This document shows positions 45,507-53,393 of a DNA stretch of 64,000 nt, piece by piece (the stretch's first letter is position 1; every line of letters begins with the position of its first letter). This DNA comes from Mucilaginibacter sp. cycad4 (GTDB lineage Bacteria > Bacteroidota > Bacteroidia > Sphingobacteriales > Sphingobacteriaceae). The position numbers were made by a program, and so were the translations under genes. The notes below the pieces were generated by a model that was given only the letters and a program-made list of their open reading frames with translations, ran no database searches and was not told the DNA's origin. The DNA is taken from the NCBI RefSeq assembly GCF_034263275.1, contig NZ_CP139559.1:4650001-4714000 (forward strand), read 5' to 3'.

Positions 45507-47120
45507 TCAATCAGCGTTACCGTGCAAATAAGAGTTATTATTCCTGATCTCTACGTTGCCTTCACTATCCTGCATCAGGGAAAAACGGGAGATCTGGCTT
45601 TCGTCAGATGCCGGGGTATCCTGCAACGCTATTTCTTTGCGCTTGTAGGCAGGTACATTCTCTAACTCCTGGATATTGCCGGTACGTAGTTTCATACTCA
45701 GGTCTTTTAGCCTCATGATCCGCTCGCGCGATTTTTTCAGCTGCTCTTCAATTGATTCGTTGGTTTTGTTATCATCAGCACCAACAACTGCTTGCGGTAT
45801 AGGGGCGGGCTCTGGTTCCGGCTCCGGCATACGTGGCTGCTCCCTTACAGGCTGCTCATAACTAACCGGCTCGCTCATTTTAAAAGTGAACCCGGCAGTA
45901 TCCGGCTCATTATCGGCTTCAGGCTCCTCCTCGTGCATCAGGCTATGCCTAACTATAGCGGGTTCTTCCTGGCGACTGCCGGCAAACATATCAAACAACC
46001 CAGCTTGTTTAGCATCTTCTTTAGGAGCTTTAGCATAAGGCTCGGCCGGAGCATCAACCTTAACCGGTTTAATAAATTCGTTAACCGGCCTCGCCTGCTG
46101 AGGTTCTTCGGGAACCAGCATCGAAACTATTTTTTTGTTGCTGTTTTCCTTTTCGCGTTCATCCTTAGTTTGGAAACCGGTAGCAATTATAGTTACTGAT
46201 AATTGCTCACCCAGGTTTTCGTCGATACAGTTACCCCAGATCAGGTCGGCAGCTAAGCCGGCTTCTTCCTGGATGTAATCAGTAATTACGCTGATCTCAT
46301 CCATGGTAACCTCTTTAAGGCCCGAGCTGATGTTAAGCAAAATATACCTTGCACCTTCAATTTCATTATCTTTCAATAATGGCGATGCCAATGCGCCCTC
46401 AACGGCTTTCAAGGCACGGTTTTCGCCATCGGCAGTAAAGCTGCCCATGATAGATACACCGCTATCCTTCATCACCGTGCGCACATCTTTAAAGTCGACG
46501 TTGATATAGCCCGGTAAAGTAATGATCTCGGCAATACCTTTCGCAGCCGTGGTCAATATATTATCAGCCTGTGCAAATGCCGAGCTCATGGTCAGGTTAC
46601 CAAAAATCTGGCGCAGCCTGTCGTTCGAGATCACCAGGAATGAATCGACATATTTGCGCAGTTCTTCCAAACCGGCATCAGCCTGCATTTTACGGCGTTT
46701 GCCTTCAAAAGAAAAAGGCGTTGTAATGATGCCCACCGTTAATATATCCATTTCGCGCGCTGCTTTGGCAATGATAGGGCTTGCGCCTGTACCCGTGCCG
46801 CCGCCCATACCAGCTGTAATAAACAGCATTTTGGTATTAACGCCCAACATCTGTTTAATATCGTCGATATTTTCAATAGCCGAATTTTTGCCAACTTCGG
46901 GTATTGAGCCTGCACCCATGCCCTCGGTTAAGCTGGCACCCAACTGCACCTTGTTAGGTATAGGGCTCAGCTCCAATGCCTGGGCATCCGTGTTGCAGAT
47001 TATAAAATCAACACCGGTAATTCCTTGCCTGTACATATGGTTTACCGCGTTACCACCACCACCGCCAACACCAATTACCTTGATGATCGACGATTTTTCT
47101 TTTAACATTTCAAAATGCAT
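45507..47120 (-). CDS. ftsZ: Cell division protein FtsZ
   Basis: Tubulin-like GTPase that forms the Z-ring at midcell. The tubulin signature GGGTGTG is at 106-112, with the N-terminal nucleotide loop KVIGVGGGGGNAVNHMY. At 537 residues it is long: the GTPase core ends near 320 and is followed by a low-complexity linker of about 200 residues rich in Pro, Glu and Gln, then a C-terminal tail (RFSLMQDSEGNVEIRN). It is the last gene of the dcw cluster and is separated from ftsA by 130 nt that carry DnaA-box-like sites, so it may also have its own promoter. Confidence 0.98.
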   Translation of the reverse strand: MHFEMLKEKSSIIKVIGVGGGGGNAVNHMYRQGITGVDFIICNTDAQALELSPIPNKVQLGASLTEGMGAGSIPEVGKNSAIENIDDIKQMLGVNTKMLFITAGMGGGTGTGASPIIAKAAREMDILTVGIITTPFSFEGKRRKMQADAGLEELRKYVDSFLVISNDRLRQIFGNLTMSSAFAQADNILTTAAKGIAEIITLPGYINVDFKDVRTVMKDSGVSIMGSFTADGENRALKAVEGALASPLLKDNEIEGARYILLNISSGLKEVTMDEISVITDYIQEEAGLAADLIWGNCIDENLGEQLSVTIIATGFQTKDEREKENSNKKIVSMLVPEEPQQARPVNEFIKPVKVDAPAEPYAKAPKEDAKQAGLFDMFAGSRQEEPAIVRHSLMHEEEPEADNEPDTAGFTFKMSEPVSYEQPVREQPRMPEPEPEPAPIPQAVVGADDNKTNESIEEQLKKSRERIMRLKDLSMKLRTGNIQELENVPAYKRKEIALQDTPASDESQISRFSLMQDSEGNVEIRNNNSYLHGNAD

Positions 47121-47199
47121 AATCTTCGTTTTCAGCTATATGTAAATCAACCCAACATTAGATTTTACCATCGTAATAATAACACTTTTTCAACAAGGT

Positions 47200-47247
47200 T
47201 TATCCACATTTGTGAGCAATGTGAATAAGTTTAACCCTTGTGAATAA
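47200..47247. promoter_or_regulatory. Cluster of three DnaA-box-like sites upstream of ftsZ
   Basis: TTATCCACA (47200-47208, perfect consensus) is followed by two inverted one-mismatch boxes read as TGTGAATAA on plus (47220-47228 and 47239-47247, i.e. TTATTCACA on minus). All lie in the ftsA-ftsZ gap, 80-127 nt before the ftsZ ATG. Confidence 0.55.
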
Positions 47248-47250
47248 TTA

Positions 47251-48591
47251 TTATTTCAGAAAGTCCTCATCCTTAATGTCATCCTTAATAAATGTGATGC
47301 TTTTTTTCAGCAGCCTGTCTAACAAGCCCCCTTCTTTAGTTTTAGCATCGTATTTGGGCTTAGCCTTTACTTCGGCGGGGATTGCTTCATTCATGTACTC
47401 CATTTTCTGGATACCTTTAATGAGCAAACCAATACCGGTAGCAAAAGTTGGGCTCTGCAATTCTTCGTACGTGTTTTTTGGCAGCACTTCGTTTTTGGCG
47501 AGGTGCTCTGTAGGATAACCCACGCGGCAATCCAAACCGGTAACAAACTCCACCAATTGGCGTAAGTGTTTCAGCTGCGCACCGCCGCCTGTTATGACGA
47601 TCCCCGCTATCAGCTTTTTCTCGTAGCCTGATGATTTGATCTCGTAGTAAACATGCTCCACAATCTCTTCCATGCGCGCCTGGATCACGTAAGCCAGGTT
47701 TTTTACCGAAATTTCTTTTGGCTCACGGCCGCGTAAGCCCGGAACGCATACAATCTCATTTTCCTTGTTCTCGTCGGCCAGAGCTGATCCAAACCTTACT
47801 TTCAATTGCTCGGCAATGTTGCGCATTACTGAACAGCCTTCGCGAATATCCTCGGTTACGCTGTTACCGCCAAAAGGGATAACGGCTGTATGGCGGATAA
47901 TGCCTTCGTGAAAAATAGCTACGTCGGTAGTACCGCCACCGATATCAACCAATACTACGCCGGCTTCTTTTTCTTCTTCGCTCAAAACAGATTCTGAAGA
48001 AGCCAGCGGTTCAAGGATCAGTTCCTGGCTTTCCAGGCTGGCCTTGTTAACACATTTAACAATATTTTTGATAGCAGTTACCTGGCCCGATATAATATGG
48101 AAGTTAGCCTCAAGCCTAACGCCCGCCATGCCTATCGGATCTTTAATTCCCGGCTCATTATCCACCGTAAACTCCTGCGGCAATACATGGATGATCTCTT
48201 CGCCCGGGGGCATTACCAGGTTGTACATATCCTCAATCAGCTTGTCAATATCCTTACGGCTGATCTCTGACTGCAAATCGCGGCGGGTAATTAAACCACG
48301 GTGCTGCAGGCTTTTGATGTGCTGACCGGCAATACCCACGTTCACTACCCTGATCTCCACATTTGATTGCGAGCCCGCCACATCCACCGCCTGGTGAATG
48401 CCCTGTACTGTTTTATCTATATTTGAAACCACGCCGCGCGTTACACCGGCAGATTCGGCTTTGCCAATCCCTAAAACCTCAATCTTCCCGTTCCTGCTCC
48501 TGCGCCCAACAATGGCACAGATCTTGGTAGTTCCGATATCCAATCCTACTACAATTGGCGAACTTTTTTCCTGAGTTGAGCTTTTGTCCAT
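47251..48591 (-). CDS. ftsA: Cell division protein FtsA
   Basis: Actin-like ATPase that tethers FtsZ to the membrane and recruits late divisome proteins. It is 446 residues. The N-terminal phosphate-1 motif IVVGLDIGTTKICAIVG is at about 13-29, the phosphate-2 motif VVLVDIGGGTTDVAIF at about 216-231, and the adenosine motif IVITGGGAQLKHL follows. The C-terminus (SITFIKDDIKDEDFLK) would normally hold the membrane helix. One nt separates it from ftsQ, so the two are tightly coupled. Confidence 0.97.
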   Translation of the reverse strand: MDKSSTQEKSSPIVVGLDIGTTKICAIVGRRSRNGKIEVLGIGKAESAGVTRGVVSNIDKTVQGIHQAVDVAGSQSNVEIRVVNVGIAGQHIKSLQHRGLITRRDLQSEISRKDIDKLIEDMYNLVMPPGEEIIHVLPQEFTVDNEPGIKDPIGMAGVRLEANFHIISGQVTAIKNIVKCVNKASLESQELILEPLASSESVLSEEEKEAGVVLVDIGGGTTDVAIFHEGIIRHTAVIPFGGNSVTEDIREGCSVMRNIAEQLKVRFGSALADENKENEIVCVPGLRGREPKEISVKNLAYVIQARMEEIVEHVYYEIKSSGYEKKLIAGIVITGGGAQLKHLRQLVEFVTGLDCRVGYPTEHLAKNEVLPKNTYEELQSPTFATGIGLLIKGIQKMEYMNEAIPAEVKAKPKYDAKTKEGGLLDRLLKKSITFIKDDIKDEDFLK

Positions 48592-48592
48592 A

Positions 48593-49456
48593 TTACAATT
48601 TAATTTGAGATGAGTCCCTTTTCGTTTTAAGCGAATCCTGTTTGGCGGCTTTAGCCGCTTTTGCCGAATCAGCTTTTATATTTTCATTTTTTATACCGAT
48701 AACCTGGTTGGTATATTTTACATTAATCATTTTATAGGTATCCCAGCCTACTTTTGGCAGCACCTGCTTGTAAAAAGCCTGCAGGTTATTCAGTTTTACA
48801 TTAAGCGAATCTGCATTACCGATCAGGATCCTTTGATTCCCCACCCTCGGGATCAGTTCTATCTCACGCTCGCTGTTCACATACATCTGTGCTATTTGCG
48901 CATCCCAAAGCGAATCCTTACGGATATAATCCGCAGTTTTAAACAGATCTTTAGCCAGGCGCGTATGCAAGGAATCAACCCTGTTGGTAAACAGCTCTTC
49001 AATAAAACCATTAGCTACCAATACCCTCGCGGTAAAGTTTGATGACAGCGGAATCTTTAAGCCGTTTTGATCTACATAAAAATCCATATCATAATGGTTC
49101 ATAATCCGCAATATCGGCTGGCGCTGGCTTACTTCAACCCTCAGCACACCGTCCATTTCGGTATAAACCTTGGCAAACTCAATAAAGGGGTTAGCTTTCA
49201 GCTTATCCTCCAGTTCCTGGATGTTAATATTCTCGATAGGCCTGCCTACCAATGAGTGACTGGTTACTTCAATAATATGATCAACCTCCTGCTTATCAAT
49301 AAAATATTGACCGCCAGGGATGCTTACATTTACCGAGGTACACTTTACACCCGCTTTTTTTGTTTCAATAAAACTCATGAGCACTACCAGGCCACCCAGG
49401 CTTATTACCCAGGCACAACCTATCAGCAGGCGCTTCCAAATGAGTTTTTTATTCAT
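48593..49456 (-). CDS. ftsQ: Cell division protein FtsQ (DivIB)
   Basis: Single-pass divisome protein of 287 residues: cytoplasmic tail, one helix (LLIGCAWVISLGGLVVLM), then a POTRA-type domain (VNVSIPGGQYFIDKQEVDHI) and a beta-domain. The C-terminus is Lys/Ala-rich (KAAKAAKQDSLKTKRDSSQI). Its position between murC and ftsA and the 8-nt overlap with murC support the call more than raw similarity, since FtsQ is poorly conserved. Confidence 0.93.
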   Translation of the reverse strand: MNKKLIWKRLLIGCAWVISLGGLVVLMSFIETKKAGVKCTSVNVSIPGGQYFIDKQEVDHIIEVTSHSLVGRPIENINIQELEDKLKANPFIEFAKVYTEMDGVLRVEVSQRQPILRIMNHYDMDFYVDQNGLKIPLSSNFTARVLVANGFIEELFTNRVDSLHTRLAKDLFKTADYIRKDSLWDAQIAQMYVNSEREIELIPRVGNQRILIGNADSLNVKLNNLQAFYKQVLPKVGWDTYKMINVKYTNQVIGIKNENIKADSAKAAKAAKQDSLKTKRDSSQIKL

Positions 49457-50807
49457 TGCTTAATACTTGTTTTAATGGCTGCACCAGCGTATCAATATCA
49501 CCGGCTCCTACCGTTAACAATAATTCGGGCTTTTCGGCAGCTACTGCAGCTACGGCGGCTTCCTTGCTCAAAATTCTCTTATTTTGCAGTTGCATACGGT
49601 TAAGCAGCATCTGCGAGTTAACTCCTTCTATCGGTAATTCGCGTGCAGGATAGATCTCCAGCAATATCAGTTCATCAACCATATCCAGCACTTCGGCAAA
49701 GCCATCGGCAAAGTCGCGGGTGCGGGTATACAGATGAGGCTGAAAAATGGCCGTCAACTTTTTAGCCGGGTACAACCTTTTAATTGATGAAATACAAGCC
49801 CTCAGTTCTTCAGGATGATGTGCATAGTCATCAATATAGATATGCTCCGGTGTTTTAACAATGTATTCAAACCGGCGTTTAACCCCTTTAAATGATGCCA
49901 GAGCTTCTTTGATATCAGCCGGGGCAATATCCAGTTTTAACACTGCTTCAATGGCTGCAACAGCATTCTCCACGTTGTGGGTACCTGCTATGCCCATTTT
50001 TATATCGCCAATATTTACCGCAACACTGTTGTAATCAAAATAAAAATCACCGTCAATAATTCGGACGTTTGATGCATGGGCATCGGCGGTTTCGTCTTCA
50101 AATGCGTAAGTATAACCGCTATCCAAAGGCAAACCTTTTTTATGCACCAGTGTACCGCCCGGTTTTATCTGCGAAGCAAATAATTTGAACGACTCAGTAA
50201 GATGTGCATGGTCACCATAGATATCCAGGTGATCGGCATCCATCGAGGTGATGATAGCAACATCCGGGTATAAGGTAAGGAATGAGCGGTCATACTCATC
50301 GGCCTCAACTACCATTACATTGTTTTTGCCATACAGCACGTTGGTTTGGTAGTTTGACGAAATACCACCTAAAAATGCCGAGCAATCATTACCCGAAGCT
50401 TTAAGCAAGTGCGCCACCATGGTTGATGTGGTGGTTTTACCATGCGTACCAGCCACTGCTATGGTGTATGAGCTTTTGCTGATCAGCCCTAAAACCTGCG
50501 AACGCTTGAACAGCTCAAAGCCCTGATTTTTGAAATAGTTAACGATGTGCGAATCCTTTGGCACAGCGGGCGTATAAATAATAAGCGTATCGCTGCAGGG
50601 CTTTTGAAAACTCATGGGGATGTAATCCGGGTGGTCTTCAAAAACAACCTGGATCCCCTCGTTGTGCAACTGGTTAGTTAAATCAGTCGACGTTTTATCA
50701 TATCCGCAAACAATACAACCCAAATGATGGAAATAGCGTGCCAGGCCGCTCATACCGATGCCGCCTATGCCTATGAGATAAACTCGTTTTATATCGTGCA
50801 GTTCCAT
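49449..50807 (-). CDS. murC: UDP-N-acetylmuramate--L-alanine ligase
   Basis: Adds L-alanine to UDP-MurNAc with ATP. 452 residues. The N-terminal Rossmann motif YLIGIGGIGMSGLARYFH is followed by the P-loop VAGTHGKTTTSTM and the central DADHLDIYG block, typical of MurC. It overlaps ftsQ by 8 nt and is preceded by murG with a 53-nt gap that holds a GAGG palindrome. The product goes to MurD, also in this cluster. Confidence 0.97.
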   Translation of the reverse strand: MELHDIKRVYLIGIGGIGMSGLARYFHHLGCIVCGYDKTSTDLTNQLHNEGIQVVFEDHPDYIPMSFQKPCSDTLIIYTPAVPKDSHIVNYFKNQGFELFKRSQVLGLISKSSYTIAVAGTHGKTTTSTMVAHLLKASGNDCSAFLGGISSNYQTNVLYGKNNVMVVEADEYDRSFLTLYPDVAIITSMDADHLDIYGDHAHLTESFKLFASQIKPGGTLVHKKGLPLDSGYTYAFEDETADAHASNVRIIDGDFYFDYNSVAVNIGDIKMGIAGTHNVENAVAAIEAVLKLDIAPADIKEALASFKGVKRRFEYIVKTPEHIYIDDYAHHPEELRACISSIKRLYPAKKLTAIFQPHLYTRTRDFADGFAEVLDMVDELILLEIYPARELPIEGVNSQMLLNRMQLQNKRILSKEAAVAAVAAEKPELLLTVGAGDIDTLVQPLKQVLSNE

Positions 50808-50827
50808 TTTTAATTTGTTTAAAAAGG

Positions 50828-50852
50828 CCCTCCTCCCTTTGGAAGAGGAGGA
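50828..50852. repeat. GAGG palindrome between murG and murC
   Basis: CCTCCTC and GAGGAGG arms around a CCTTTGGAA-type loop occupy much of the 53-nt gap. It is related in base pattern to family E but has no obvious GGGGTGAGG tail. Confidence 0.6.
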
Positions 50853-50860
50853 CCATCATT

Positions 50861-52054
50861 CTAATTGTTACTTATTATTTGGATAAGTTCCTTTGCTATA
50901 ACTTCATCGGCATTTGGCATGGCCATTTTACCAATGTTATTGCTCAATTTTTTTTGCAGGTCGCGATCTTCCAATAATTCAAGTGCCCTGTCAACCAATT
51001 TTGCTTCGGCATCACGGTCGGCCACAAAAACAGCTGCGTTTTCATGCACCAGGGCTAAAGCGTTTTTAGTTTGATGATCTTCGGCCACATTTGGCGAAGG
51101 CACCAGGATCACCGGCTTTTTAATAGCACACAGTTCGGCAATAGTACCGGCTCCAGCCCTTGATATAATAATATCGGCGGCGGCATAAGCCAAATCCATC
51201 CGGGTTAAAAACTCCCTGATCTGCAGATCGGGATGGTAATTTTCACCCAGCTTTTCAATGATGCTTTTATAATAAAACTTGCCGGTTTGCCATATTACCT
51301 GTACATCGGCAGCCAGCAGTTTATCAATACCGTTCATGATACTGTTATTCAGCGTACGCGCCCCAAGGCTTCCCCCTGTTATCAGTATCGTTTTTTTAAA
51401 GGCCGAAAGATGATACAACTCCAAAGCCTGCATGTGTTTGCCGGCAATATTCACCGCATCCTTGCGGATAGGATTACCGGTTTTGATGATCTTATCTGCA
51501 GGGAAAAATTTCTCCATCCCGTCAAAAGCAACACAGATCTTTTTGGCATGTTTACCTAACCATTTATTAGTAATACCAGCATAGGAGTTTTGCTCCTGTA
51601 TGAGGTACGGAATATTTTTTAACGATGCAGCATACAACAACGGCCCCGAAGCATATCCGCCAACACCTACAGCAGCATCGGGCTTAAAATCTTTAATGAT
51701 CTTAATGGCTTTACGCACACTATTGGCAAGTTTAATGGGGAACATCAGGTTTTTAACGATAGAGCCACGCTGAATCCCCTGGATATCCAGCCCGATGATC
51801 TTATACCCTGCCGCCGGCACTTTTTCCATCTCCATACGTCCGTTGGCGCCTACAAACAGGATCTCGGTATTGGGATCAATATTTTTTAAAGCATTGGCAA
51901 TAGAGATAGCCGGGAAGATATGTCCTCCTGTTCCGCCACCGCTTATGATAATACGCAGCGACGCCCCCCCCGCCCCCTGAAGGGGGTGTTTTTGAGTTGC
52001 GTCTTTCATATCCTTGCTTTTGTTTTCCATTTGTGTTTTTACTCTATCCGCCAT
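50861..52054 (-). CDS. murG: MurG N-acetylglucosaminyltransferase
   Basis: Transfers GlcNAc to undecaprenyl-PP-MurNAc-pentapeptide (lipid I to lipid II) on the inner membrane face. The family N-terminus LRIIISGGGTGGHIFPAIS starts only after an unusual leader. Candidate ATGs are 52054, 52030 and 52009. The first is preceded by a GGGGG run 3 nt upstream. The leader contains a palindrome (51973-51986) read as HPLQGAGGA, so the element is translated from any of these starts. Other motifs: QEQNSYAGITNKWL, ITGGSLGARTLN and SRAGAGTIAELCAIKKPVIL. Neighbours are ftsW and murC. Confidence 0.95.
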   Translation of the reverse strand: MADRVKTQMENKSKDMKDATQKHPLQGAGGASLRIIISGGGTGGHIFPAISIANALKNIDPNTEILFVGANGRMEMEKVPAAGYKIIGLDIQGIQRGSIVKNLMFPIKLANSVRKAIKIIKDFKPDAAVGVGGYASGPLLYAASLKNIPYLIQEQNSYAGITNKWLGKHAKKICVAFDGMEKFFPADKIIKTGNPIRKDAVNIAGKHMQALELYHLSAFKKTILITGGSLGARTLNNSIMNGIDKLLAADVQVIWQTGKFYYKSIIEKLGENYHPDLQIREFLTRMDLAYAAADIIISRAGAGTIAELCAIKKPVILVPSPNVAEDHQTKNALALVHENAAVFVADRDAEAKLVDRALELLEDRDLQKKLSNNIGKMAMPNADEVIAKELIQIISNN

Positions 52055-52080
52055 CGTTCCCCCTTTAGGGGGTAGGGGCC
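51962..52080. repeat. Inverted pair of CCCCC-palindromes around the murG start
   Basis: Plus strand: palindrome CCCCCTGAAGGGGG (51973-51986) has a C-rich tail to its left (51962-51972) and lies inside murG. Palindrome CCCCCTTTAGGGGG (52059-52072) has the tail TAGGGGCC to its right and lies between ftsW and the murG ATG at 52054. The tails point outward, as in the composite at 11355-11512. Confidence 0.8.
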
Positions 52081-52082
52081 GA

Positions 52083-53267
52083 CTACGCCACACTGATCTC
52101 CCCTACAATAATTTTATTAGGCCCGCTGTTATCTGTCTCCTTCTCTTTCTTCTTTTTAGGTTCTTCTATATCCTTGCTTACCGAAAGTATAATACCAAAG
52201 GCCACACTGGTAAACAATATTGATGTACCCCCCATACTCACAAAGGGCAGCGGCACACCCGTTACCGGACCTAAACCTACTGCTACCGCCATATTTGCAA
52301 ATGCCTGTATAGCCAAACTGAAGCTTAAGCCACAAGCCAGCAAAGCCCCAAATGCCTTTGGTGCTTTAGTTACTATTTTGATACACCTGTACAGCAAGAA
52401 CAGGTAAATACCCACCAATGCTACTCCTCCCACCAAGCCGTACTCTTCAATAATGATGGCATAGATCTCATCTGAAAACGCCTCAGGCAAATAATTTTTT
52501 TCGGTACTGTTGCCCGGACCTTTGCCAAATACCCCGCCCGATGCTATGGCTATTTTTGCATGATTAGCCTGGAAAAGCTGATCTTTATCTGCAAGCTCCG
52601 GATGAAGAAAAACTTTCACCCTCGATGCGTGCGTTCCTTTCCTGCCGCCGAAGGTTAACATACCTGCAAGTAATACCGCGCCTGCCAGGCATACTACAGC
52701 AATTTGCTTGATACTGATGCGGCCAATAATGAGCAACAGGATACTTACACCAAACAACATTAACCCAGTTGATAAGTTGGCCGGGCCAATAAGGGCAAAT
52801 ACCAGGCACACCGCTCCCATGATGGGTATAAACGATTGCTTAACATCTTTTATATTTTCCTGCTTGCGCGATAATGAACGGGCCAGGTAAGTAATAAGTG
52901 CAAGTTTTGCCAAATCCGAAGTTTGAAAGCTTAAGCCTGTTCCGGGTATGGGGATCCACCTGCTTGCACCGTTAATGTGTGCACCAAAAAACAAAGTATA
53001 CAATAACAAGGGTACGGTAATGATCATCAGCAATTTAGAGATCCCCGCGTAATAGCGGTAATCGAGTTTATGCGAAAAGTACATGATGGCGATACCGCCG
53101 ATCATCATAAACACGTGCTTCATCAAAATGATCTCCGCGCCTTTGCCCTGCTTAAATGCCAGCGTACCAACCGAGCTATATACCGCCAACAAGGATATAA
53201 CAGAAAGCAATATGACTATGAGCCATATCCAGCGATCTCCTTTTGTATTGTTTAATATCCTATGCAT
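52083..53267 (-). CDS. ftsW: FtsW/RodA/SpoVE family lipid II polymerase
   Basis: Polytopic glycosyltransferase that polymerises lipid II with its class B PBP partner (the ftsI product of this cluster). 394 residues, about ten helices starting at WIWLIVILLSVISLLAVYS. The SEDS signatures are visible: GASRWIPIPGTGLSFQTSDLAK and the C-terminal GPVTGVPLPFVSMGGTSILF. The C-terminal tail is cytoplasmic and basic/acidic (EEPKKKKEKETDNSG). It is flanked on both sides by palindromic elements. Confidence 0.95.
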   Translation of the reverse strand: MHRILNNTKGDRWIWLIVILLSVISLLAVYSSVGTLAFKQGKGAEIILMKHVFMMIGGIAIMYFSHKLDYRYYAGISKLLMIITVPLLLYTLFFGAHINGASRWIPIPGTGLSFQTSDLAKLALITYLARSLSRKQENIKDVKQSFIPIMGAVCLVFALIGPANLSTGLMLFGVSILLLIIGRISIKQIAVVCLAGAVLLAGMLTFGGRKGTHASRVKVFLHPELADKDQLFQANHAKIAIASGGVFGKGPGNSTEKNYLPEAFSDEIYAIIIEEYGLVGGVALVGIYLFLLYRCIKIVTKAPKAFGALLACGLSFSLAIQAFANMAVAVGLGPVTGVPLPFVSMGGTSILFTSVAFGIILSVSKDIEEPKKKKEKETDNSGPNKIIVGEISVA

Positions 53268-53276
53268 ATAAACCGA

Positions 53277-53393
53277 GCCTCCTCTAAATCTCCCCCCGGA
53301 AGGGGAGACTTTCTGTTTAATTCATTATTTCATTTTCATTCCATTTCAGCCTCATCTAAAGCCCTCCCTTCCGGGGAGGGTTGGGTGGGGCTT
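53277..53393. repeat. Inverted pair of tailed palindromes in the murD-ftsW gap
   Basis: Left element 53277-53308: tail GCCTCCTCTAAA then TCTCCCC-CCGGAA-GGGGAGA. Right element 53362-53393: CCCTCC-CTTCCGG-GGAGGG with tail TTGGGTGGGGCTT, which touches the murD stop codon (53392-53394). Tails again point outward. The two occupy almost the whole 124-nt gap. Confidence 0.8.

Noticed and set aside
46522..47145. 207-codon frame antisense to ftsZ
   Set aside because: Shadow of a conserved GC-rich coding frame; the sequence looks like a reverse read of FtsZ.
52055..52093. Upstream murG start at 52093
   Set aside because: It would overlap the ftsW stop and run through a further palindrome; an ATG 39 nt later has a nearby G-rich leader.
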